From Turbatrix aceti (taxonomy: Eukaryota; Nematoda; Chromadorea; Rhabditida; Panagrolaimidae), in assembly GCA_963969345.1 (NCBI GenBank), contig OZ017768.1, forward strand, positions 868,001 through 932,000: a stretch of 64,000 bases of DNA. Direction: 5' to 3'. Of the stretch, positions 44,901 to 56,058 are shown piece by piece (the stretch's first letter is position 1; each line of letters starts with the position of its first letter). A program made the position numbers and the translations under genes. A model generated the notes under the pieces. It saw only the letters and a program-made list of their open reading frames with translations, was not told the DNA's origin and searched no databases.

Positions 44901-47900
44901 AAGTGATTTCGATAGACATAAACACCTTACGCAACCCAAACAGCGATGTCGACTGACTCGGAGCAGCATGCGTTGCGTTGCGATGCAGCCTGGTGACTGA
45001 GGCAGGTTCAAAGGATCAGCGGATGCGTGTGCTTGTCGCCTACGGAAAACGCGTTTTGGAAATGTGCAAAGAGCCAACCGATCAGGTTTCTGAATGCCGG
45101 ACGAAGGGACGATGGAGGAGGATGAGTGACTACGCAGCTGGTTGCATGGAAAGACGAAGACGACGTCGACGACTGCCGATTGCAGGGGCGACGAAGACGA
45201 AAGTCCGGACGAGAAAGCACGTGGGCGCGTGAAACGAATGAGTGAACGAACGAACGCGTGAACGACACGATTGTTGAAGTACCGACAGCGGCAAAAATGC
45301 AGATTTCCATGGATGAGGAGGATAGATGGATCGCGTTCTTCTAGATACTGAGCATTTGGCAAAATGCAAAAACCAAACCAGGGCAGGGCGAGTGGGCAGG
45401 CGGCATTTGACTGGGATAGATGACAGCTTGGAAGCTCGTCGCCAGGAAAAGAGGCTCTTTTTGACAGCTTGATACCTGCATAGCACATTTTTCTACGTGG
45501 AAAACCAAACCAGGGTTGGATGGACTGAATGGCGGCTGGGTGGGTATGGATTGCGTTTGCGATGTCGCTGACTGCACGCGATACATAAAAGCTGACTACG
45601 CTGCGGAAAGCTGACTCTGACACGGATGACTGGGAGTGGCTGAGAAACTTTTGGGTGGGCACGAAGAATCGTGTAGGATATCGACTCGATTTTACGCTGA
45701 ACCAAGATTAGCAAAAAATTGCCAACACATACGACTGTTCTCGTGACGTGTGCAACTCTTATTTTTGGGGGTGTGGATGGACTGATTTCTAGTGGAGGAG
45801 AGAAGGTTACCACGAATTTGTCCCATTTGAGGTATGAATTTTATTTGGATTGCATGTTCCCGCGCATGTTGTTTGACTGACCGGAAGGGGACTTGGAATT
45901 GAAAAGAACCACGAGGCATTGCTTGCATTGAGCCATCTCGAAGGGCAGCTTACGTTACCGGCCCATCATGAAAGGCGATTTTAGGGACCAAAACCTTACG
46001 CAAAAACTTTTTCTCGGATGTGTGATTGGATGTGAGTGAACACGGTTGCGGTTGAGAATTATTGAGAGACACACGTATTTATTTTGAGCAATATAAGTTA
46101 TCATACGGTGCTTTGCGCGGCGGCTGGTTATCCGTTTTTTTTCTTACACAGTAATTTTTTTCCGGAGTCTCAGACACACCAAATCATCAGAAGGTGATTT
46201 CAATTTCAAATTTTGCAATTTTCAATCAGCAAGTCAGGAAGAAGGTTTATGCGATGACGAATGAGTGAGGAGCGAGGAAGTAGATGGCTAACGAGCTTTT
46301 TTACCGACCGTGTCTTTTTTTCCTAGAGTAAGATTATTTACACTCTACCGCTCTGTTTTTAGCAGCAGCATCGGCAGCAAGAAGGAAGGATCGGATCGTG
46401 GGTGGAGCATGTTTTGCATCACAACTTTTGCTCATTTTTGCTTTGTTACACTCAAAATAGTATGGGCTTCACGGAATCTGTGCTTCACGGAATCTGGTGC
46501 CTACACGCTTTAGTGTGTTTCTGGTCTGAAAAAAGTTATCCTACTAGCAAAAATCCTTGTTTTTAGGCAGACAGACTATCTCTTTTTTTCCACGATTTCA
46601 AAACATTTACCAACCTTGGGTATGAGTCATCGGTTGGACCATCTTTGAGGGCACTTTTCAATGGCCTTTTCGCATGCATGCATGGATGATGGACGGATGG
46701 ATGGGTGGATGAGCAAGGACTTACACAGCTACGCGAACATTTTTCATGACATGACTGAATGAGTGAAATTTCATATCTGACTGAATTTTTGTCTCTGATG
46801 GATGAGATAAGCGGATGCGATGCGGTGTCTAAGTGAGCTAGCAGCTAACTAGAGCAGACGATGGTATATGCGTGGTTTTTTGAGTACGCTGTCGAAGACA
46901 TTCGGAAGGCGGTGGTGGCTATGGATGCGAAGAAGATGTATGTGCATGAGGAGCATCGAGGATGAGGATGAAGATGGAGACGAGAGAGAACGCCATCACA
47001 CCATGAGGAAAGAAGAGCCAACCAAAAACCAACCGCTCCGTGTCTGGACTAGCGACAGCGACTGAATTCAACGCACAACCTCACCCCTATTTATGCACAA
47101 CCAGCCTGGAGGCGGAGTTTCACGGACAACACACACCCGTACTCCGACAACTGTGATGGAAGCAGCTGGCTGGAAAGACCGAGATGACCGCCGTGTCAAG
47201 CATCTGTTGTTTGTGACTTGAGTGTCTGTCTGACAGGCGCCTAGTCGCGAAACGACCGAGCACTAAAAGTGAATCGATAACGCCGCTGTCGTTACACAGC
47301 CCGGTGATCATCCGGAGCGTCCTTGTCTGTCTAGAAAACGCTACGCACATTGGTAAACACCCAGAATGTTCGCGAGCACGCATAATTTTTCATCGTCGTC
47401 AACAATTTTCGTCGCCTGACACAAAGTCATGTGAGAGAACCAGACCGACGACCGACAACAACAGCCTGTTTCTCGGTGCTTCTATACATCAAAGAATCCC
47501 ACAGTGGTCGCGTTTGTTCCTTCGAAAACACCACAAGCACCAATTTTTCAACTCGACAGAGCGCTGCTGGAAAGAAAGGGAGAGACGCAGGGGCGCTTTT
47601 GGGGGAAACAAGAAAATGCGTATGTGTACGTATGTACGTACCCCAGATGATAATGACAACCAACGCTCCAACGTCAGCAGACACCCACACCATCAACCCT
47701 CTCAACTATTTTTTCTCCTTGGTTTAAAAAATGACGTTGTGGCAGTGTGAAAATTGGAGCTTTTCTCAATGTTGTGCAAGCGCCGAAAATATTGAAATGC
47801 AAGAAGGAAAGGAAGGAAGTTGACGGATGTGCTCTCAAGGGATGGCAAAGCTTCCTTGTTTGAGAGCTTATTTGAAAAAAAGCAAAAAAACAAATGACGA

Positions 47901-48692
47901 AGATGGAAAAAATCGAATTGCATTATTTTTATCGTGGCTTATCAGATTCCTGTACTGCTTTTCTGAATTTTGGAGCTGAACGTAGTCAATTTACCAAATC
48001 AAACTGAAAAAAATGTTCACTTTTAGTTGGAAGCACAGTTAATAAATGCATTGACTAATTCATCGGAGAAAAGTCTTTTTGCCGCTGAAGTAAAAAAGTA
48101 AAAAAAAAAGAACTTTGATACATCAAGGTGACCAAAGAATGCGTTTTTGACGATTTACTTGGTGTCAGAAAAAATTGACAAATCGGGGAAAAAACAAAGC
48201 TGCAATCGATGAATCTGACAGCGGTGTAAAAATTAATGAGAAAAAAAAAACGGAAAAAAATATCGCCTGCTAATACGCTAAATCATTAAAAAGGTCAACC
48301 AGAGCTCAAATTTGTAAATCAATAACATTTTCCTAGGTCCGCGTTTCAAAAAAATTGAATCTGCGCATTTTGTCCGGTCAGATGACTCATTTTGTTTCTC
48401 TTTCTAAATTTTTGCGTGCATTGCACAACTTTGCGCAAGCCTCTTTCTTTCAACACATCCAGCCATAAAATTTTTTAAAAACTAAAAGCTCACCCCGGAC
48501 AATAAAAAATAGCATTATAGAAAATTACAATAATGTCACATCACGTGACAAAGAGATAGTATACTAGATCAATCAGACACACTATCCGTCAACCATCCCC
48601 AACGCTGCTGAAATTGCTAACGACTTTTTTCATCGGCTTTCTTCGTTTTTTGGCCGTGAATAGCAGGATACAACAGACGTCGACCAACAACC
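41900..48692. other. GC-rich gene-poor block
   Basis: 6.8 kb with clearly higher GC than the rest, many CpG and simple purine words (GATGGATGG at about 46680-46715, GACGAAGACG near 45150-45200). Several frames stay open together on one strand (e.g. 280 codons at 45662-44820, minus), which is expected of stop-poor GC-rich DNA and not of one real gene. No domain, exon chain or homology recognised. It may be the long 5' leader, first intron or regulatory region of the gene starting at 48693, or a non-coding transcript. Confidence 0.4.
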
Positions 48693-51371
48693 ATGGCCAT
48701 GACAACTCAAACGACAACCCTCACAAAGCCTCCTGAACAACCTGAGCCGGACCAGTATGCATCCGCCGAAAAGACAGAAAGTCACCGTTTCTCCAATGAT
48801 TCCGAAACTCAACCGGAATCCCAACGCACCCAACTAATAACCGAACAAACACAAAACACCGTGAGTATAAACGTCCCGACAGCACAAATACCAGAGCCAC
48901 CGAAGCAAACGGATTCCGCCATGTCGGATGCCCCCTGGAGAAAAGTAAGTGCCATGACCGGAACCGCCGTTCTGCCACTGGATCCGAACGGAGTTTCGAG
49001 GAGAAAACAGGCAAAGGAAGATAAAGCCGCAAAGGCCAGGAGACGCCTAGTTCCGCCGCTGCTCAAGCGCTCTCAATTCATGATTGTATCCGGGGGCAGC
49101 GATCGACTGCACAAAAAAGAGTGCATGGAACAACACCGAAAAAAAGGAGTCAAAAAACCTCGAGTCAATAAGCTAAAACCTGAGAAGTTTTTGGAGGAAG
49201 TCGACGCTTACAAGTTAGTTTGTTTTTTTCTAATATTTAGGATCAGAAAAATTTCAAAGTCATAACCTTTTTTTTTATAAAAAAAATCATGAATCTTTTG
49301 CAAAAAACAATTCTTCGAAAAACAGCCCCTGATTCACTCCAAATTTTTCCAGAGAGAACAAAAACGTCATCGTCTGTGTATGCGAGCCCGATTCGTTCAA
49401 CGGTTTTCGAACAGTCAAGTTTTACGTCCTTCAAACTTGGAAACAGTTCGCATCATGCATCGGTACATTCTGCTGTCCCCCTCTTCCCACGAGTTGTAGT
49501 GGAAAAATTGCTTTTTGGCCTCCAAACCGTGGCTACTTCTTTGTTCATTACGATCCTCGGCTGACATGGTCTCCCTACCTCATCAACCACCACAAGATAA
49601 CCAAGGCTAACCGGTTGGCATTATAAAAAAAGTTTGAAAAAATTAAAAAAAATTTCAGCATTATAAAAATCGAAGAAAATTACTCGCTAGGCCTGGAGCA
49701 CAGTTGCTGCGATCGAATCCAGGATATCAGTGTTTTTGTCATTCAAAACAGCCACAAGCAGTACATTGCCGGATTCGTCGCCAAGCCCAGGTCAAAAAGG
49801 ATAGTCAAAAAGTGGATTGTTTACTCTCACCCTAATGGTAGCGATCTTTCGGATTTAATGACATGTAAGTTTGATATAAACACATAAAAAACTTTCTGCA
49901 CACACGTAAACATGTAGCGTTATTTTTGGATCGTAATCTTCACTTTTATCGACTTTTTTGCACATAAATAGCCTGCGCGCGTTCCTTTTTGCTCGCTTGT
50001 TTACATCCTGGGAAAAAAAGGAAACAAAAAGCCTCGTGACTTTTTTAATGGACGCGCAAATAGGGTTACCGGTGTACTGGGAAAATGAGATTTGAAGAAA
50101 ACAAAAAAACAGAAACCTTTTTTAAGCGACAAAAAAGGCCTATTTGGCAGGATTTGCCGTTTTTAGATAAATTTTTTTCTTTGCAACGGAAGAAAAACAC
50201 TTCCTCAAGGCCAAACAAAAAAAAGTGATCGCATGTTTTGAGAAAATATAAAAAATGCCTAAGTATGTATTTCACCCCCAAAAATCAGCATTTTTCCAAC
50301 GAAAAAAGAGAAAAAAGTTAAAAAAAACCAACCTGCTCTCCCTTCCAGTGATGCCGTCGCCGGTGCAAATGGCCGATTATCTGAATTGCAACATCGTCAC
50401 CTACGATTATCCTGGATACGGCATCTCGACAGGTAAACCAAAGGAAAACAACTTCTACGACACGATCGACGCCATTCTCGAGTACGTGACCAAGACGTTA
50501 GAAGTCCCGATCAAAAACGTCGTCCTTTGGGGATATTCCATCGGCACGGTCTGCTCGGTTCACGCCGCAATGCTGCACGACGTCGCCGGCATCGTTCTTC
50601 TGGCTCCTGTCGCTAGCATTTTGAGGACGCTCAAGAGTACGACCTGCTTTGACCGAGGGAATCCAATTGACTACCCCACGAGTTGCGCGGATTCCTTTGC
50701 TAGCATTGACATGGTGAGTTGGGGTTGGGGAAGTCGATCTACCTGAAAAACGCACTTTAAAAAAAACGTGAATTTGATACGAAAAAGCAATAAAAATTGA
50801 TCAAAGACGAAAATACGGGCATTTTGCATGACAAATTATAAAAGGTTGAAAATTACGAAAAAGGCATTTATAAGACCTAAAAGAACCCTTCAAAAAAGTC
50901 CCAAAATCCACGATTTTCAGATTACACGCGTAAAATGCCCGATCTTCATCGCCCACGGTGAACTCGACTCGCTCATTCCTATAGCACACGGAAAAACCCT
51001 CTACGAACAGGCTAAGAAGACAAACGAACACGTTTACGCTTTATGGATTCCAGACGTCGGGCACAACAACGTCTGCAACTCCAGCGAAATTTGGCAGAGA
51101 TTTCACTACTTTCTCGACACGCAAGTTTTTTTCCGCATCTCTCACAACGATTTCTGATTTTTTCAGGGAAATCACAAACGCTACAGAGTTGAAAGACTCC
51201 GAAGACTCAAATCCATCAAAGACAAAATCACGTAGTCAGGAATCACAATCACAAAGTATGCCGGGCAAACGAGCGGAGAAAAGAAAGCGACGAAAGAGCC
51301 AAAATCACGCTCCAGCACTCGAAGCAGCGTCGACGTTGAGCAAAAATGAATCAGACAAAAAATTGAAATAA
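48693..51371 (+). CDS. ABHD17-like alpha/beta hydrolase (585 aa)
   Basis: Serine hydrolase of the ABHD17 (FAM108) group; human members remove palmitate from membrane proteins. Exons are 48693-49213, 49353-49613, 49659-49864, 50349-50713, 50921-51120 and 51167-51371, joining in frame to 586 codons. The N-terminal 174 residues are disordered and Pro/Thr/Gln-rich, then basic. Exon 2 encodes the ABHD17-like Cys/Pro signature FCCPPLP and IAFWPPNRGYFF. Exon 4 has TYDYPGYGISTGKP and the nucleophile elbow WGYSIGT (catalytic Ser). Exon 5 carries HGELDSLIP (acid) and DVGHNN (His), so the triad is complete. The C-terminus is a Ser/Lys-rich tail absent from vertebrate ABHD17. The fifth intron uses GCAAGT, a GC-AG intron. 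The oxyanion-side segment IVYSHPNGSDLSD corresponds to the family FSHGNAVDLG. The expected Cys cluster for membrane attachment is internal, not at the N-terminus. Confidence 0.88.
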
Positions 51372-52828
51372 ATAATCTATTTTGATCTCGTAAAAATGTG
51401 GTCTAAAAAATAATTGATCAAACAAACACAAGAAAAAATAGCCACACGTGACCGGAATCTCGAAAGAAAGGCAAAAAGTTAAGACGGAGTCTGCGAGACT
51501 TTTTACAACCGACGACCAGACGTTTTTTACACTTTCAAATGTTTTGAGCCAAAGTTGTAGAGGACCCTAAGGGTAGTCTATATCCGCGATATTAGATTTT
51601 TGAAAAATCGGATTCTGGAGATTTGGCTTCAGATGTGTTTTTCATAAAATCCGATGGCCCGCAAATGGAATTCGCCGAAACTGTCTAAAAATTTGCATAC
51701 TGGGGTTTCAGAGGACAGGGAATACGATGGCTTACTCAGATTTTTCAAAAAACACCTGCAAGTATTTTTTATTGAATTTTGCCGCCATAAAATCGGCTGT
51801 ACCGCGCCTTAAAAAAATAATCAGACCCTGACACCTATCCTATCTGAAAGAGCAATTTTTTCTGGTCAGAATCCAGTTTCTTTTAGAAAAACGTAGTTTC
51901 CGCCTGGCCTTCTGGGTCTCGATTTGTCGTCAAAACGACCAAAAAACCCCCTTTTTTGCGCGTGCGCGCGCGCGTGCGCACTTCCCGCCATGTTTTTTGA
52001 GGGGGTTTTTGGCTGTTTTGACTACAAATCGAGACCCAGAAGCCCAAGCGGAAACTACGTTTTTTCAAAAGAAACTGGATTCTGGCCAGAAAAAATTGCT
52101 CTTTCAGATAGGATAGGTGTCAGGGTCTGATTATTTTTTTCAGGCGCGGTACAGCCGAATTTATGACGGCGAAATTCAATAAAAAATACTTGCAGGTGTT
52201 TTTTGAAAAATCTGAGTAAGCCATCGTATTCCCTGTCCTCTGAAACCCCTGTGTGCAAATTTTTAGACAGTTTCGGCAAATTCCATTTGCGGGCCATCGG
52301 ATTTTATGAAAAACACATCTGAAGCCAAATCTCCAGAATCCGATTTTACAAAAATCTAATATCGCGGATATAGACTACCCTTAGGGTCCTCTACAACTTT
52401 GACTCAAAACATTTGAAAGTGTAAAAAACGTCTGGTCGTGCTTTTCCCCTTATAGGAAAATCGGCTCCCAGACTCCGTCTTAACGTATAACACGCGGAAT
52501 ATCGAAATCTAGTCAAAATGCGTTGATAACAAAGAAAAAAAGAAAAATCAACTGTTACTCGCCGTCCTATAAACCATCGAATGTGCGCGTGCTGCATGAT
52601 GTTGTTTTACGATTTTTTTGCCGTATTTCGAAGCGAAAATCATTTTCTTCGTAAAAGTTTGACTTTTTCTCTGCCGTGTATTACGATACCCATCTGCCCT
52701 CATGCTCTCTTATCCGTACGTTGCCTTTTTTCTCCGTTCTTCTTTTGCCTTTTTCGTCGTTTGTCGATACTTTTGTCGCTTTTTTTTTGTTTTCTTGATT
52801 ACATTGATTTTTTAGCTGGCGATATCAC
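51372..52828. other. Intergenic containing a fold-back element
   Basis: Mostly filled by the TTAA fold-back 51483-52479. The rest (52484-52828) is presumably the promoter of the first Polo-like kinase gene, with pyrimidine-rich stretches ending in the acceptor-like GATTTTTTAG at 52806-52815, 13 nt before its ATG. Confidence 0.5.
51483..52479. mobile_element. Fold-back element with TTAA target and GC-repeat loop
   Basis: 997 bp, TTAA at 51479-51482 and 52480-52483, inverted ends starting GACGGAGTCTG. Arms of about 475 bp are near-complementary. The centre, about 51958-51985, is an alternating GCGCGTGCGCGCGCGCGTGC tract, a sequence that can adopt Z-DNA. Internal words (ACACTTTCAAATGTTTTGAG, CGCGATATTAGA, GTGTTTTTCATAAAA) match the element at 24496-26134, so the two belong to one superfamily although their tips differ. 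Confidence 0.85.
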
Positions 52829-55262
52829 ATGGTTAGGACCAACATGGGTGGAAGAACAAATGTCCTGCCCAAGTTCACGGATACAAAAATCATCGATATG
52901 AGGCATTCCAAATCCTTCGAAATTGGTGAATTTCTTGGCAAAGGCGGGTTTGCGGCGTGCTACAGAGTCACGGATACGTCGACGAAAGCCAGCTACGCTA
53001 TCAAGGTGGCCGTCAAGCAGGTGCTAAAGCAGAGCAACGCGCTGAGCAAGGTTTGTCGGGTATTTTTGATGTTTTTGGGAGGTTTTAGGGGTGGAACAGG
53101 TCTTTTCCGAAGTCCAGTTGCACTGAATTTCGCAAAATGGCACTATTAGGTTGTTTTTTGACGATTTTGATACTAAAAACACGGTTTTCCGTCAATTTTT
53201 GGGGTCCACCATGTTCCCTCAGGCCTAAATACGAATCTGGCGTTTTTACAGTTTCTTGCAACTTTTCTGACAATTTTTTACCTGGCCTAAATTCAAATAC
53301 CAATGTTTTGCCCCAAACTGTCGTAAAACATAAAATTTCACGTTAAAAAAATTTCCCAGTTTTCAGCTCCTTCAAGAAGTTGACATCCATAAAAAACTCA
53401 GCCATCAAAATGTGGTTGCGATGTACAGTGCATTTGAGGATTCGCTGAACGTCTATCTTCTTCTAGAACTCTGTGAACGACGATCTCTCATGGAAATGAT
53501 TCAGCGACGAAAAAAGTTGACGGTACCCGAGAGCAGGTATCTCATCAAGCATGTAGGTGCTTGCTTTATCTCTTTTTGTGATGCTATTTGAGCCGATTTC
53601 AGCTGTCACGAGGCCTCGAATACCTCCACAAAATCCGAATTGTCCATCGCGATATCAAAGTCGGAAATCTCTTTTTGACCGCCACAATGGTACTCAAAAT
53701 CGGAGATTTCGGTTTGGCGTTCAGCCTCGATCAATCTAAGGCTGAGAGCTTTGTTTGCGGCACGCCTAACTACATTGCACCCGAAATTCTTCATCGCAGA
53801 GTTCACACCGACAAGGTTGATATCTGGTCGACCGGATGCGTCATGTACATCTGTCTGGTCGGAAAGCCTCCTTTTGAGACCGCTAGTACTTCTGTAAGTT
53901 CTTCTCTTTCAATTTTTTGCATACAAATTTTTTTTTGGGAAAATAGATGTTTTACGACGATTTTTTTTCGTTTTACAGACGACGTACGCTAAAATCAAGA
54001 ACAACGACTACAGGTTGCCGGATGACCTGATGAACGACGCGAAGGAACTCATCAAGGCGTGTCTCGCAGACGACCCGACCCAACGGCCGTCGGCTAAGGA
54101 AATCTTGCAATCGCATTTTCTCTCTGGGTTCATACCCAAGAGCTTGCCCAAAGAATGCGTCACTACGACCCCGCTTTTCGAGAAAGACGAAGCGAACACG
54201 GTTGGTTTTGGGGTTTTTTAATTTTGTAAAACTGTTTTATTTCATTCTGTTGTCATTTTTGGGTTAAAAAAGGGTAGTTTTTGCTTATTATTGTTACTTC
54301 TTTTTCTTATTTTTGACCTAACACTTTTTTTTTCCATTTTGGGCGTTTTTGAGCCTAAAATTGATTTTTTTTATTTTTTGACAAACTTCATCCCCTTCTT
54401 TTTTTAGACCAACAGCCAGAACAACGAAGTCATCCACGTGAACAACTACAACGACGCAATGGATCCAGAATCCACGTTGAACAACATCCGAGAGAAGATT
54501 CAAAAGGTCCTCGCCAGCGAAGGCCAGGGTGACATCGACGACTTGAACCGTCAGTTCCCGAATCTCAGACCGTTCTACTGGGTCAACCGATGGGTCGACT
54601 ACTCTTTCAAGTACGGTTTCGGGTACCAGATCTGCGACGGTAGCTTCGGATGCATATTCTGCGACAACCGAACCGTCATCGTCAGCTCGAACGGCGTCGA
54701 TTGCATTGAGAAGAACGTCGACGGCAGCGAGGTCTTCTACCCCTTCAATCGGCCGCCCAAGGAAGTCCGCGGCAAGACAGAGATTCTCCAGCAGTTCCAG
54801 GGATACATGCAGGCCAACCTCAAGCCTGTCGCTGCGCCTGCGAACTTGAATGACCCCCATACCAAGGGTCGCCTTGTCTTCGTCACCTGCTGGATGCGGA
54901 TCAACACTGCCATTGCGTTCCTTCTCTCGAACAGCACCCTCCAGATCAATTTTGAGGTTTGTTGGGTCCTGAGAAGAAAAAAAGTGTAATGTTGTTTTTT
55001 CAGGACCACGTAAAGCTGCTCATCTGCCCCCACGTCGAAGCGGCAACCGTCATTCACGAAGGATCTTTCAAGACATTCAGCCTCAAGGATTTGGCTGAGA
55101 ATGGCACCCCAGAAGTTCTTCGTAATCGCCTTGAAGTGACCCTCGCTGTTATGGACAAAATGAATCAAATGATTGCGTAAGTTTTTATTTATTTCAGCAT
55201 TTTTTTGGTCACGTTCATCTTACAGGAAGAAAACAGCTGAACGTATCTCAGAACCGGTATAG
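52829..55262 (+). CDS. Polo-like kinase, copy 1 (559 aa)
   Basis: Ser/Thr kinase of the PLK1 group, controlling mitotic entry, centrosomes and cytokinesis. Exons: 52829-53050, 53367-53552, 53603-53893, 53979-54200, 54408-54956, 55004-55176, 55226-55262. Kinase domain about residues 25-280: GKGGFAACY P-loop with the PLK-specific GGFA, YAIKVAVK lysine, HRDIKVGN catalytic loop, DFGLAF, CGTPNYIAPE, ADDPTQRPSA. Two polo boxes follow: YWVNRWVDYS..YGFGYQICD (equivalent of human W414) and DHVKLLICPH (equivalents of H538 and K540), so phosphopeptide binding looks intact. The activating T-loop Thr (human T210, in KKTLCGT) is replaced: the sequence reads ESFVCGT. It is therefore unclear how it is activated; a neighbouring Ser may serve. 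559 aa is slightly shorter than human PLK1 (603). Confidence 0.93.
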
Positions 55263-56058
55263 AATGCGAAAGTGAATTAGAAGAACGTAGATCGTCAAAT
55301 GTTAACGTCATTTTTTTGGTTTTTCTTGGAGTAATAAGTTGTATTTATTTGTTTTTCGGTAAATGAATCGTTACTTTTGATAATGGGAATTTTTTCCCAA
55401 TTTACATGTAAGTCAAAAAACGTGGAAAGAAAGAATAAAAAGTTTATCAGCAGCAAAAAAATTGATAAAATTCTCTATCGACCTTCGTTGTTGCATGCAC
55501 GCAAAAAAAGCCACTAGGCAATTTATTACCCTGTCAATACAACAAAAAGTGTAAAGAAAAAGTATATATGAATGCTGAACAAGTGCGACTATTAGTAAAA
55601 GAAATCCTACACGGGATATCGAAATTCGCCGGCGGAACAAACTCGTTCAATAACGACACATGTAAACTACATATAAACTTCTTTTTTATTTAATTATTTC
55701 ACCATTACTCAGTGGTTAGTTATTGTTATACCAGATGTTAGGAGCCACAAACGATAGGCGTAAATGTCTTGATTCGTTTTGGTCGCGATTTCTTCTTTCC
55801 ATCGTCGCTGTGGTCTGTATAAATTTATTATCCTTATGTATTTTGAATTTGGAACGCGCAAGACGCGTTATTTTTTGTCATAAGAAAATTGAAAATTTTT
55901 GATCTTTTGAGATTCAAAAATTGAAGTTGATTTTTTACGAAAATTTTTACCGCGTCCCGACATTATTGGCGTTTTTTAAATAAAGATTTATGTTTTTTCG
56001 TTGTTTTGTTTTTAAGGCATTTGATCATGTTTTTTTAGGAAACATAGAAAATTGCGAG
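55263..56058. other. Spacer between the two PLK genes
   Basis: About 800 bp, AT-rich, with a family-2 retroposon end in minus orientation (55687-55755). It must hold the copy-1 3' UTR and the copy-2 promoter; the acceptor TTTTTTTAG ends about 20 nt before the copy-2 ATG. Confidence 0.5.
55687..55755 (-). repeat. Family-2 retroposon end
   Basis: Plus-strand text TTATTTAATTATTTCACCAT then TACTCAGTGGTTAGTTATTG is the complement of the family-2 sequence inserted in receptor H, and it retains more upstream sequence (ACCAGATGTTAGGAGCCACA). Confidence 0.65.

Noticed and set aside
44820..45662. 280-codon open frame on the minus strand in the GC-rich block
   Set aside because: Other frames on the same strand are also open for 80-118 codons over the same bases, no domain or regular composition is present, and GC-rich DNA has few stops by chance.
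47304..47750. 148-codon open frame on the plus strand
   Set aside because: Overlaps open frames in other phases and on the opposite strand; Arg/Ser/Thr-rich low-complexity translation with no motif.
54318..54860. 180-codon minus-strand frame within the PLK polo-box exon
   Set aside because: Shadow of the strongly supported plus-strand PLK coding sequence.
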